Part shown: positions 20,372 to 30,679 of the stretch, in pieces
Layout of the letters: each line of letters begins with the position of its first letter
Position numbering within the stretch: position 1 is the stretch's first letter
Assembly: GCA_014529385.2 (NCBI GenBank)
Contig: CM043953.1
Location: forward strand, 87,258,342 to 87,322,341
DNA length: 64,000 bases
Reading direction: 5' to 3'
From: Adiantum capillus-veneris
Lineage: Eukaryota > Streptophyta > Polypodiopsida > Polypodiales > Pteridaceae
The notes under the pieces: model-generated
Told to the model about the DNA's origin: nothing
Seen by the model: the letters and a program-made list of their open reading frames with translations, nothing else
Database searches by the model: none
Made by a program: the position numbers and the translations under genes

Positions 20372-20799
20372 TCAGTCCACAAAGGGGAGTTAGCCCAAAG
20401 CTTTGCGGAAAGCTTTAAGCTTCTCATGAGACAATGCCTTTGTGAAAAGATCTGCAACGTTGTCCTGTGTTGGCACATAAGCCAAGCTGATCTCTCCTGC
20501 TCAGAGACTCTCCCTGACATAGTGGTAATGCACCATAATGTGCTTTGTGCGAGCATGAAAAACTAGGTTCCTCGCAACTGCCAATGCGCTCTGACTGTCA
20601 GTGTAGATAGTGTTGTCAGTGTCCTGTCCAACACCCAAATCATCCATAAGGCGTCTGAGCCATACACACTCAACCGTAGCTGTGAAGACTGCCCTGTACT
20701 CAGCCTCACAGCTCGAAGTGGCCACAGTTGGTTGCTTCTTGCTCAACCATGATATACATGAACTGCCAAGCATGAAACAAAAACCACTTGTGGACACTC
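20372..20799 (-). pseudogene. Copia-2 RNase H, C-terminal half
   Basis: The minus-strand frame reads RVSTSGFCFMLGSSCISW, SSCEAEYRAVFTATVECVWL and YTDSQSALAVARN, the usual Copia RNase H with its catalytic E and D. A TGA near 20501 breaks the frame before the end (the sister copy has a serine codon there). The N-terminal half lies on the other side of the Tat array at 30680. Confidence 0.88.
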
Positions 20800-20803
20800 G
20801 CGT

Positions 20804-21945
20804 TGTCAGGAGTTTTTTGGAGCAAGGGATTGCGCATATGTACATATACATGCATTGTGCATCAAATAAATAATTGCCCATTTTTTCAGAGCCAGGTGGT
20901 TACGTGGGGCCCACATGTGTACAGGTAGGACAGGGTGTACATAGTGCATCAATTTTCACTATTATCAGTACTAGTGTGTTTTTCCTACAATAAGGAGGAG
21001 TTGGTAGCGTGTAAAACTTCTCGAGGAAGCTATCCGCGGGCCGACGACATGAGGTAAGCAGGTGCGTCAGATGGCATCGAGTGGCGCAGGAGGCCGAACG
21101 GGGTCAATATTTGCACGTGGATGAATACGGACACAAAGTGGTGTTTTCTTGTGAGAGTTATGCAGAAAGGTCATCATTAGGACCACTTTTTGGGGCCACT
21201 TCACGTGGTTGCGAGACGCATTATTGAAAAGAAATGAGTGCCAGGTGTGCGCATGGATGCAGCAGGGTGACAACTATGCACTGCGAGGTCAGTTTTTGGC
21301 CTGTTCGGGGTCCGTTTGAGGTCATCTAAAAGGCCAAGGGTGCCCAGCTAATAAAGCTAAGTGTGGGAACTGAAAAACGAGAGAGAAGACCAGAAAAAAC
21401 GTGGAGAAGAGAGGAGGAACTGTCGCAAGTGTGTTTTTGTTGTTTTTGGAGCATTTTTTGGCCCTAAACTGCTCATCCGAGGTCGGATTTGAGCACTGTG
21501 ACATTGTAGAGTGGGGTTTTTGGGCGTTTTGGACGCAATGGCGCTGTCCATTTTGCCAAATTCCTCACAGATTTTCTGTTGTTTTTTTGTGTAATCTTCT
21601 CCGGTGAGTGAAGCCTCCGCTTAACTTTGTGGTTGTATCTGGTGTATTTCCTCAATACTGTGTAAACTATTTGCCCCATTGGTGTTGGGCTGAGCTTCAT
21701 TGAGTCTAAACAACAGCAATTTTCCTCCTTTGAGCTGAATTGAGAGTGTGTGTGTGAGTGTGTATGTGTGAGTGTTGAGTGGGCAAGTGGGAAATCTCTC
21801 TCTTCTCACTCCGTCTGTGTGTTTCCTGTCTCGGCCAGGCTGGTTGTGTAAGCCGAGTGGTGCCCCATAGTGTGTGTGTGTATCATTCCAAGAGTATGTG
21901 TCGGGTCGTTATAGAGGCGCTGTGTGTGTTTTCATCCCGCTCACA
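20804..21945 (+). repeat. Tat LTR 1 (5' LTR)
   Basis: This 1142-bp LTR is rich in GT runs near its 3' end. It ends CCCGCTCACA and is followed by TTCTTTTGGCGCCC, which contains the PBS. Confidence 0.9.
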
Positions 21946-21951
21946 TTCTTT

Positions 21952-21964
21952 TGGCGCCCCCACA
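21952..21964 (+). promoter_or_regulatory. Primer-binding site of the Tat element
   Basis: TGGCGCCCCCACA lies a few bases after the LTR. TGGCGCC starts are usual for Tat and Athila elements, which prime from tRNAs other than initiator Met. The exact tRNA was not determined. Confidence 0.65.
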
Positions 21965-22020
21965 GAGGATCTTCTTCGAGTACCTTCTGCTTTGAGCTTC
22001 AAGCTTCGAGATTCGGGGCT

Positions 22021-22086
22021 ACAGGTTACAGGTTACAGGTTACAAGGACAGGTATAGGTATAGGTGATTCACACAGGTACAGGTAG
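22021..22086 (+). repeat. Short tandem repeats in the Tat leader
   Basis: ACAGGTT is repeated three times, followed by GGTATA repeats and CAGGTA units. The leader 21946-22941 otherwise shows no convincing coding frame. Confidence 0.75.
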
Positions 22087-22941
22087 CTGGAGTACAATGA
22101 TATACTAGCAGTGATGTCACTTACAGTTGTTGTGGGTATGCATCACTTGGCGCCTATTTGAGCGCATTGTCTGCTGGATTGTACGTTACTTGTGGAAACT
22201 GCCATTGTACGCATTTGTGGAGCCATACTTGGTTGTATTTGGAAGTCCCAGCCATTTCTGAGACTTTGTCTGGAAGATAGTCATTTCTGAGACTTGACTA
22301 TACGGGATTTGCATTAGCCTTCGTGTGAGGGTCGATAGCGTGAGGTTTTTATTGAGTTGGGGGATTCTCAAATGTGGAGATCCTTTCGGTGATATAGGTA
22401 GCTGGAGCACCCTTTTCGTGACCTCGCCATAGGCTATGTACTAGTAAGTCCTATTTGATGCTCGGGTTCTATTGTTGACAGTTTATGCATACATATACAG
22501 TCTATATTTTGGGTTCCTACTGCTCTATTTCTGGGGAAACTCTGCCAAAATTTTTCCAAGTTATGATGGCTGGTTTTTTGGTCTTTTGAGCCATTTATGC
22601 TGTTATGCTGCTGAAATTTTGGCAAAATCAGAGGTTAAATCAGGTGTGCCTTCTTGGGAGCTTCATGGTTGGCTTTAATGGATGATCAAAATGGCCCTCA
22701 ATTCACTCCATTTCATTTAACTCAAAGAATACAGATAAATGTTCATGTGTCCAGGAAGATTTTTTTCCAGCAGCGCATAGTCTTTATGTTCGGGCCAAGA
22801 AGATTACGAGAGATCTTGGAATGTCCTTTGCCTGTTGTAATTCCGATGATCAACTATGAAAACTCATTTGATGTGCATGTGTTTGTCCTTATCTAAAGTT
22901 GAGCTCCATTGAAGTTTCTGGGGATTGGGTAGTCAAAAGTT

Positions 22942-24825
22942 TTGAGTTCTTGCACGTGTGTTCAAAGGGGTTCTCAAAGCATTGAAACTTGGGTAGCCAT
23001 GGCTTTCTCTTATCCGGAGTTTCATGGAAGAAGTGATGAAGATGTGGAAGAAGTTTTGGAAAATATGGAGGTTGCCTGCATTAGCAACCAGATTCATGAC
23101 CCTGCGCAGATGTTACGCCTTCTCCAAATTTGTTTGAAGAGTGATGCACGAGTTTGGTCTAAAGCATTTGAAGAGGAGTTGCGTGTGGCTGATCCATTTG
23201 TAAGGTTGAGTTGGGACAATCTACGACATGGGTTGGAAGTGGAGTTTGTGAAGATAGAAGATCCTGACAAAGTGTGGCAAGAAGTACAGGCTTTGGTGCA
23301 AAAGGAAGGTGAGCCAGTAGATGCGTACATACGTAAGTTTTCATTGACATGGGAGCGAATGTGCAAGGCCTTAGCACCACAGGTATCCCCGCCTGACATG
23401 ATGAAGAAGGACAGGTTCTTAGCTAGTCTTTGGGAGAATATACGTTGGAGAGTGGAGCTAAAGAAGCCTAGGACATATGAAGATGCACTAGAGGTATCAA
23501 GGAACAAAGAGTGGAAGTTGAGGAAAATGAGCCAGTTAGGGGTGGAGTCTTTGCCCATGAGGTCTGAATTTCAGCCTATAGAGTCTTTACAAGGTCGCAT
23601 GTCAGGGGTTCATCACGAACCAGTGGTTCCTGTTACTACTCAGGTTATGCCAGCAGTGGTCACTACAGCAGTGCAAGATGATGGGCTAAGGAAATACATG
23701 AGGCAAATGGTAGATTTGATGAAGAATCTCAGCCTAAACATGCTAGGTCAAGTGGGAAATAATCGAGGTCGAGGGAGGTTTGCAAATCAGCCACGAGGTG
23801 AAGAAAGGCCTAGGAATGGTGTTGGACAAAGCAATGGTAGGTTTTGGAGGCAGACGCCCACATGGTATAACTGTGGAGAGTTGGGTCACATCAGCCCGCA
23901 ATGTGATAAGCCACCAAGGATGGGGGGAGACATGTATCCATTGCCAAGACATGTGCTAACTAGGTCAAATGATTATGGCATCGAAATTAAGGGAGACGAA
24001 GGAACCAGTGGACTGACCCATGAGAAAAAGGGAAAGACAAAAGTGCTAAGTGTAGTCACCTTGGAGAAGGCATCAAAGCTAGAGGATACATTAGTGATGC
24101 CTATTGGGAAGAGGACCACAGAGGATAAGGAAGGAAGAAGTGCCCCAGGTCCTAGTAAGAAGAAAGGAAAGAGCCATGAAGGCGAGGATGTCAAGGCCAA
24201 GAGCAAAAGGAGAGCTCGTCGAAAGTTTCATGTTTCAGATTTTCCACTAGGGGATGGGCAATTAATCTATGACTTGAAGGAGGATCTGATGAGCAGGAAG
24301 GCAGATGTTACTTTTGGGCAGCTTATAGAGATGGTGCCTAAGCTAAAGCGACAGTGGAAGAGGATGGTTAACCCAATGGAGACAGAGCCAGAGAGAGGTT
24401 CAGTAAAGGTGTTGGCAATGGATGAGCTACTAGACATTTGTCCAATAGTAGATGTGTGGCATAAAAGGAAAAATTTGGGACAAGGTTATGTTGATGGCGG
24501 GGCCCAAATATGCGTCATAACACACTCATGCGTTGAGAAGATGGGTCTCACAGTGGCTGGGGTGTCAGGTTTTCGGATTAGATTGGCAAACCATCAAAAA
24601 GTAAAATGCTTGGGTGTTGTAAAGAGCTTAGAAGTGGAGGCATATGATGCAAAGGTAGTGGTTGATTTTCATGTGATGCCAGCAGGGTTGGGAGCATATC
24701 CTATTATACTGGGCAGACCATGGTTACGTGCAGTGGGAGCTGTTCAAGATTGGCGACATGGTACGATTAGCCTCTATGGAAAGACAGGTACCAAGAAGCT
24801 TTATAATATGGACACAAGGAAATGA
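22942..24825 (+). CDS. Tat gag and protease
   Basis: The frame is open for 627 codons. The real start is probably ATG 22999 (MAFSYPEFHGRSDED), since that begins the conserved capsid region. The capsid includes LKSDARVWSKAF and GEPVDAYIRKFSLTWERM. The zinc knuckle is altered at its first cysteine: WYNCGELGHISPQC where CYNC is expected (about 23864-23905). A lysine-rich linker follows. The protease lies at the end (YVDGGAQICVIT, later IILGRPWLRAVGA) with D-G-G in place of D-S-G. The frame ends in a single TGA (24823) and continues open in the same phase. Confidence 0.88.
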   Translation: MSSCTCVQRGSQSIETWVAMAFSYPEFHGRSDEDVEEVLENMEVACISNQIHDPAQMLRLLQICLKSDARVWSKAFEEELRVADPFVRLSWDNLRHGLEVEFVKIEDPDKVWQEVQALVQKEGEPVDAYIRKFSLTWERMCKALAPQVSPPDMMKKDRFLASLWENIRWRVELKKPRTYEDALEVSRNKEWKLRKMSQLGVESLPMRSEFQPIESLQGRMSGVHHEPVVPVTTQVMPAVVTTAVQDDGLRKYMRQMVDLMKNLSLNMLGQVGNNRGRGRFANQPRGEERPRNGVGQSNGRFWRQTPTWYNCGELGHISPQCDKPPRMGGDMYPLPRHVLTRSNDYGIEIKGDEGTSGLTHEKKGKTKVLSVVTLEKASKLEDTLVMPIGKRTTEDKEGRSAPGPSKKKGKSHEGEDVKAKSKRRARRKFHVSDFPLGDGQLIYDLKEDLMSRKADVTFGQLIEMVPKLKRQWKRMVNPMETEPERGSVKVLAMDELLDICPIVDVWHKRKNLGQGYVDGGAQICVITHSCVEKMGLTVAGVSGFRIRLANHQKVKCLGVVKSLEVEAYDAKVVVDFHVMPAGLGAYPIILGRPWLRAVGAVQDWRHGTISLYGKTGTKKLYNMDTRK

Positions 24826-27800
24826 TTAGAGGAGATTTATGAAGATGAGGATGAGTCTAGTGATGAAGACTCTTCCACGGTGACAGATGAGGACAGTGAT
24901 AGCACTACCAGCAGTGATGAGGATGCTGATGTTGCATTTCTTTTGATGGACAAAGAAATCCAAGAGTTTGGTTTAGTTGCATTTGCGAATGAGGTTGAAG
25001 ATGAAAGTGAAGGGCCTTATGAAGTGATTGAAGGGCTGATGCAAACCAAGGTTGAGATGTCAAAGAAGCAGAAATTGATGACACAAATGATCAGTGGAGA
25101 CCTCTCAGCTATGGATAAGGATATATATTTGCACATGCTGGCTAGTTTTCCTGATTTGTTCATTAATTCATATGAAGAGATCAGAGGGTTCAAGGGCGAA
25201 GAGATGCATATAGAGCTGAAAGAAGGTGCTAAGCCAGTGTGGCAAAGGCTAAGAAGGATGGGTCAAGAGCAAATGGAAGCCTTGCAAGAAGAGGTGGACA
25301 AGTTATTGAAGGCAGGGTTCATAGTCCCTGTGGAGACCACAGAATGGGTGAGTCCAGTTGTAGTCAGTCCAAAGAAGGATGGGAAGTGGAGAATTTGTGT
25401 AGATTTTAAACCCTTAAATGTAGCCACTAAGAAGAACCCATGTCCTCCTCCATTCATCGATCAGATCTTGGATTCAGTGGCTGGTTATGAGAGGTACAGT
25501 GTGTGTGATGGTTTTTCAGGCTATTTTCAATTGAAGATTGCTCTTAAAGACTGCACAAAGACAACTTTTATTACGCCATGGGGATGCTATTGCTACACAG
25601 TATTTCCATTTGGGTTGTCAAATGGACCATCTTTCTATCAAGAGAGAGCAAATTGGGTATTGGAACCATTCATTGGTAGTTGTGTTAAAGCTTTCATGGA
25701 TGACTTCTGTGTCTACAGCAATAGGGTTGAACATCATGAGAAGCTGCAGATGGTATTGGCTCGATATAATGAATGTGGAGGACAACTAAATCCAAAGAAA
25801 TGTCATCTAGCACAGCCAAGGGTGAAGTTATTGGGCCATATGGTGTCAGAAAATGGCATTGAGGCTGATCCAGACAAGGTTAAGTCTATTATTCTTCTTC
25901 CATCACCTACGAGTACGAAGCAATTGGCAACTTTTATACACAAAGTGAAGTACATGGCACGGTTTATTCCATTGTCTTCGCAGTTTCTTTATCCATTACA
26001 GCAAGTGGCAAAGCATGATCCATTGCAATGGGATGACAAGTGTGAAGAAGTGTTTCAAGAGGTGAAAGAGGTGTTAGGGGGGTTGTCAGCCATGCAGGCT
26101 CCTGATTGGGAGCAAGTGTTTTATGTAAATCCATCAGTAGGGGATGATGCCATTGGAGCCATGCTATTGCAAAAGGGGAAGGGCAGCCATTATATGAGGC
26201 CAGTGTATTGTGCAAGCCGAGTGAAGTTGGTAGCGGAGAGAAAGTTCTCGGAAGTAGAGCTAGTGATGGCCAGTGTAATATTTGCTTGTCGACGATTTCG
26301 TCATTACTTGCTACCACGGACTTTTGTTTTCTTGAAGAGTTATGCCTTTTTGCCACAGTTAATTAATGGTACTAACATGTCAAATGTGGTGAAGAAATGG
26401 GTAATTGAGCTGCAAGAGTTTGAGTTCTCTTTTCTAGTGGAAGACAGTACAAGGGCTACCCTAGCTGATTTGTTTACCTACAAGGAGAATCCCCTTATTG
26501 TTAAGGAAGAGGTGGTGAGAAAGGTAGTTGAAGAAGTGCCACAGATCAGCAATGCACATGTGTTGTTTAGTGATGGTTCATACAGAAAGAGCCATGATGC
26601 AGCTTCAGGGGGTATAGCACTTTATGATCCAGAGGGGAAGCTAGTATGCAAGAAAGGGTTCAAGTTGGATGCGCATAGTAACAATGAGGCTGAATATGCT
26701 ACGTTGGAAGCTGGATTACACATTTGTTTGAAGTATGGGGTTAGAAGGTTGAGCATAAAAGGTGATGCCTTGTTAGTTGTGAAGCAAGTGTTGGGTGTGT
26801 GGAAGAGCAAGAACACCTCATTGAAGGAAATGTGCTTCATAATTAAAGGCCTGTTAAAAAAGTTCGAAGCATGGAGCATCAGACACATTGAACATGCTCT
26901 AAATGGAGAGACACATGAAGCAGCTCAAGGCATGATTGGGGAGCTATTTGTGTTGAGGACCACTTTACCTCTTTATCATGGCCGGGAAAGTTTGGCTCAA
27001 GAAGAGGAGTTTTTGCTAAGAGGAATTATTCCAAAGGAGATTCAGAAGTCTAAGAAGTATGGTTTTGTGCGTAGAGCATACAGGTACAAATTGATTGGTG
27101 ATGTCTTATACATGAAAGGGGCTGATCTCGTGTTGAGACGTGTACCTTGGCGGGAGGATCTTTACAGAGTGTTGGAAGAGAATCATGAAGGCACATGTGG
27201 TGGCCATTTTGCTCTAAAGATCACCTTGCATAAGATTTTGCAAGAGGGGTATGTATGGCCTAGTTTGCACAAGGATGTTCACCATTGGTGTAGGTCTTGC
27301 AATAGGTGTCAAGCATTTGGGAAGAGAGTGTTGAAGCCAGAGCTACGAAAAACCATTATGGCGTTTGATGTGTTTGAAAAGTGGGGGATTGATGCAATAG
27401 GCCCATTACCTATCACAAGCAGGGGCAAAAGCTATATCTTGACGGCAGTGGACTATCTCTCTAGATGGGCAGAGGCTATAGCAGTAAAACAGATCACTGC
27501 AAAGGATGTGGAAAAATTTGTGTATGATGAAATATGTTGCAAGTTTGGGGTGCCATTAGAGCTACTTTCAGATAAGGGGCCAGGATTTAGAGCTAAACTG
27601 CTAGACTTCTTATGCACAAAGATGAAGATTAGGCACCAGCATACCACTCCTTATTACCCGCAGTGTAATGGCTTAAATGAAAGATTCAATGGTGAGTTGG
27701 TACAAATTCTTTCTAAAGTGACAGAGCACCAAGGAAAGAATTGGGATTTGGAATTGCCTAGTGCATTATGGGCTTGCCGTACTTCGGTGAAGACAGGTAC

Positions 27801-28350
27801 AGGGTTTACTCCATTTCATTTGGTGTATGGAAAGGAAGCACTATTGCCTGTGGAGGTAGAGTTGCCTGCGGTCAAGATGTTAGAGAAGTTGCTTGGGCCG
27901 CCTAGTGATGCATTCAGAGAGAGGCTCTTGCAGTTACAAGAGGTCCAGTTGGATAGGATGAGCGCATTGGAGCATTATGGGCAGTTGCAGGATAAGGCTT
28001 TGGCAAAGATAAATGAAAAGGTCAAAAGCAAGGGTATCAAGAAACATGACTTGGTTTTGCACTACAACAGTAAGCTGGACAACACCTTCCAAAAGAAGTT
28101 TCAAATTAAGTGGGAAGGCCCTTTCAAGGTAGTGGAGTGTTTTCCAAATGGCACATATCAGCTGGCTAACCTGGATGGTGTACTACATAAGTCAAGGGTA
28201 AATGGATTGCGTCTTAAATTGTATCATGCTAGATTCATGATGGTGGAGCAAGATGAGTTGTCTGTGGATAAAGCAGTGTTGGTGAGGGATGAGGAGACCT
28301 GTGATGCGGCGAGTCTCATATCTCTCTTTGCTGTTGCTGATCATGAATGA
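24826..28350 (+). CDS. Tat pol: RT, RNase H, archaeal-type RNase H, integrase
   Basis: The frame is in the same phase as gag-protease and uninterrupted for about 1170 codons. An acidic leader (SSDEDSSTVTDEDSD) comes first. RT has CVDFKPLN, FGLSNGPSFY and FMDDF. A worn Ty3 RNase H follows, then a second RNase H (LFSDGSYR, NNEAEYATLEAGL, KGDALLVVKQ), the mark of the Tat lineage. Integrase has an H-H-C-C finger (ENHEGTCGGHF, CRSCNRC), D-D-E (KWGIDAIGPL, SDKGPGF, NGLNERFNG) and a C-terminal GPFKVVE module. The usual last aspartate of the second RNase H appears as H-E (ETHEAAQ). The length fits a complete pol. Ends TGA 28350. Confidence 0.92.
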   Translation, partial: LEEIYEDEDESSDEDSSTVTDEDSDSTTSSDEDADVAFLLMDKEIQEFGLVAFANEVEDESEGPYEVIEGLMQTKVEMSKKQKLMTQMISGDLSAMDKDIYLHMLASFPDLFINSYEEIRGFKGEEMHIELKEGAKPVWQRLRRMGQEQMEALQEEVDKLLKAGFIVPVETTEWVSPVVVSPKKDGKWRICVDFKPLNVATKKNPCPPPFIDQILDSVAGYERYSVCDGFSGYFQLKIALKDCTKTTFITPWGCYCYTVFPFGLSNGPSFYQERANWVLEPFIGSCVKAFMDDFCVYSNRVEHHEKLQMVLARYNECGGQLNPKKCHLAQPRVKLLGHMVSENGIEADPDKVKSIILLPSPTSTKQLATFIHKVKYMARFIPLSSQFLYPLQQVAKHDPLQWDDKCEEVFQEVKEVLGGLSAMQAPDWEQVFYVNPSVGDDAIGAMLLQKGKGSHYMRPVYCASRVKLVAERKFSEVELVMASVIFACRRFRHYLLPRTFVFLKSYAFLPQLINGTNMSNVVKKWVIELQEFEFSFLVEDSTRATLADLFTYKENPLIVKEEVVRKVVEEVPQISNAHVLFSDGSYRKSHDAASGGIALYDPEGKLVCKKGFKLDAHSNNEAEYATLEAGLHICLKYGVRRLSIKGDALLVVKQVLGVWKSKNTSLKEMCFIIKGLLKKFEAWSIRHIEHALNGETHEAAQGMIGELFVLRTTLPLYHGRESLAQEEEFLLRGIIPKEIQKSKKYGFVRRAYRYKLIGDVLYMKGADLVLRRVPWREDLYRVLEENHEGTCGGHFALKITLHKILQEGYVWPSLHKDVHHWCRSCNRCQAFGKRVLKPELRKTIMAFDVFEKWGIDAIGPLPITSRGKSYILTAVDYLSRWAEAIAVKQITAKDVEKFVYDEICCKFGVPLELLSDKGPGFRAKLLDFLCTKMKIRHQHTTPYYPQCNGLNERFNGELVQILSKVTEHQGKNWDLELPSALWACRTSVKTGTGFTPFHLVYGKEALLPVEVELPAVKMLEKLLGPPSDAFRERLLQLQEVQLDRMSALEHYGQLQDKALAKINEKVKSKGIKKHDLVLHYNSKLDNTFQKKFQIKWEGPFKVVECFPNGTYQLANLDGVLHKSRVNGLRLKLYHARFMMVEQDELSVDKAVLVRDEETCDAASLISLFAVADHE

Positions 28351-28360
28351 TCTAGCAGGC

Positions 28361-28378
28361 TAGGGGATGGGCAAATTA
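28361..28378 (+). promoter_or_regulatory. Polypurine tract of the Tat element
   Basis: TAGGGGATGGGCAAATTA directly precedes LTR 2. Confidence 0.65.
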
Positions 28379-29524
28379 TGTCAGGATTTTTTTGGAGCAA
28401 GGGATTGCGCATATGTACATATACATGCATGGTGCATCAAATAAATAATTGCCCATTTTTCAGAGCCAGGTGGTTACGTGGGGCCCACATGTGTACAGGT
28501 AGGACAGGGTGTACATAGTGCATCGATTTTCACTATTATCAGTACTAGTGTGTTTTTCCTACAATAAGGAGGAGTTGGTAGCGCGTAAAACTTCTCGAGG
28601 AAGCTATCCGCAGGCCGATGACATGAGGTAAGCAGGTGCGTCAGATGGCATCGAGTGGCGTCAGGAGGCCGAACGGGGTCAATATTTGCACGTGGATGAA
28701 TACGGACACAAAGTGGTGTTTTCTTGTGAGAGTTATGCAGAAAGGTCATCATTAGGACCACTTTTTGGGGCCACTTCACGTGGTTGCGAGACGCATTATT
28801 GAAAAGAAATGAGTGCCAGGTGTGCGCATGGATGCAGCAGGGTGACAACTATGCACTGCGAGGTCAGTTTTTGGCCTGTTCGGGGTCCGTTTGAGGTCAT
28901 CTAAAAGGCCAAGGGTGCCCAGCTAATAAAGCTAAGTGTGGGAACTGAAAAACGAGAGAGAAGACCAGAAAAAACGTGGAGAAGAGAGGAGGAACTGCCG
29001 CAAGTGTGTTTTTGTTGTTTTTGGAGCATTTTTTGGCCCTAAACTGCTCATCCGAGGTCGGATTTGAGCACTGTGACATTGTAGGGTGGGGTTTTTGGGC
29101 GTTTTGGACGCAATGGCGCTGTCCATTTTGCCAAATTCCTCACAGATTTTCTGTTGTTTTTTTGTGTAATCTTCTCCGGTGAGTGAAGCCTCCGCTTAAC
29201 TTTGTGGTTGTATCTGGTGTATTTCCTCAATACTGTGTAAACTATTTGCCCCATTGGTGTTGGGCTGAGCTTCATTGAGTCTAAACAACAGCAATTTGCC
29301 TCCTTTGAGCTGAATTGAGAGTGTGTGTGTGAGTGTGTATGTGTGAGTGTTGAGTGGGCAAGTGGAAAATCTCTCTCTTCTCACTCCGTCTGTGTGTTTC
29401 CTGTCTCGGCCAGGCTGGTTGTGTAAGCCGAGTGGTGCCCCATAGTGTGTGTGTGTGTATCATTCCAAGAGTGTGTGTCGGGTCGTTATAGAGGCACTGT
29501 GTGTGTTTTCATCCTGCTCACTTA
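28379..29524 (+). repeat. Tat LTR 2
   Basis: Nearly identical to LTR 1. It ends at ...CCTGCTCA (29520) and is followed by only CTTA before LTR 3 begins. TTA also precedes LTR 2, so these few bases may be the leftovers of a second internal region that was deleted between its two ends. Confidence 0.85.
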
Positions 29525-30579
29525 TGTCAGGAGTTTTTTGGAGCAAGGGATTGTGCATATGTACATATACATGCATGGTGCATCAAATAAATAATTGCCC
29601 ATTTTTCAGAGCCAGGTGGTTACGTGGGGCCCACATGTGTACAGGTAGGACAGGGTGTACATAGTGCATCGATTTTCACTATTACCAGTACCACTGTGTT
29701 TTTTCTACAACAAGGAGGAGTTGGTAGCGCGTAAAACTTCTCAAGAAATCTATCCGCGGGCCGACGACATGAGGTAAGCAGGTGTGTTAGATGGCATCGA
29801 GTGGCGTCAAGAGGTCGAACGGGGTTAATACTTGCACGCGGAGAAGTATGGACACGACGTGGGTGTTTTCTTGTGATACTTATGCAGAAAGGTCATCATG
29901 AGGACCACTTTTTGGGGCCACTTCACGTGGTGGCGAGATGCATTATTGGAAAAATCTGAGTGCCAGGTGTGCGAATGATGCACAAAGGTGACAATTATGC
30001 ACTGCGAGGTCAGTTTTTGGCCTGTTCTGGGTCCGTTTGAGGTCATCTAAAAGGCCACGGGTACCCAACTAATACAGCTAAGTGTGGGAACTGAAAAACA
30101 AGAGAGAAGACTAGAAAAAACGTGGAGAAGAGAGGAGGAACAGCCGTAAGTGTGTTTTTGCTGTTTTTGGAGCATTTTTTGGCCCTAAACTGCTCATTCG
30201 AGGTCGGATTTGAGCACTGTGACATTACAGGGTGGGGTTTTTGGGCGTTCCGGACGCAATGGCGCTGTCCATTTTGCCAAATTCCTCACAGATTTTCTAT
30301 TGTTTTTCTGTGTAATCTTCTCCGGTGAGTGAAGCCTCCGCTTAACTTTGTGGTTGTATCTGGTGTATTTCCTCAATACTGTGTAAACTATTGCCCCATT
30401 GGTGTTGGGCTGAGCTTCATTGAGTCTAAACAACAGCAATTTGCCTCCTTTGAGCGTGTGTGTGTGTGAGTGTGTATGTGTGAGTGTTGAGTGGGCAAGT
30501 GGGAAATCTCTCTCTTCTCACTCCGTCTGTGTGTTTCCTGTCTCGGCCAGGCTGGTTGTGTAAGCCGAGTGGTGCCCCA

Positions 30580-30613
<34 letters not shown>

Positions 30614-30675
30614 CATTCCAAGAGTGTGTGTCGGGTCGTTATAGAGGCGCTGTGTGTGTTTTCATCCCGCTCACA
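29525..30675 (+). repeat. Tat LTR 3
   Basis: This LTR is more diverged than LTRs 1 and 2, with a longer GT microsatellite (about 30581-30611). It ends CCCGCTCACA, followed by GCGT and the Copia-2 RNase H. Confidence 0.88.
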
Positions 30676-30679
30676 GCGT

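Larger units (their letters stand above)
20804..30675 (+). mobile_element. Tat-type Ty3 element with three LTRs (LTR-int-LTR-LTR)
   Basis: The LTRs are at 20804-21945, 28379-29520 and 29525-30675. All start TGTCAGG and end in the GCTCA region. GCGT flanks the set (20800-20803 and 30676-30679), and removing it restores the Copia-2 RNase H codons. The internal part encodes gag, protease, RT, RNase H, an additional archaeal-type RNase H and integrase, which places it in the Tat lineage. LTRs 1 and 2 differ at only about 1% of sites by eye, whereas LTR 3 is clearly more diverged. This is the best-preserved coding region in the window. Confidence 0.9.

Noticed and set aside
21322-21809. Small ORFs repeated three times in the Tat LTRs
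   Set aside because: Repetition comes from the three LTRs. The frames overlap on both strands and look random.
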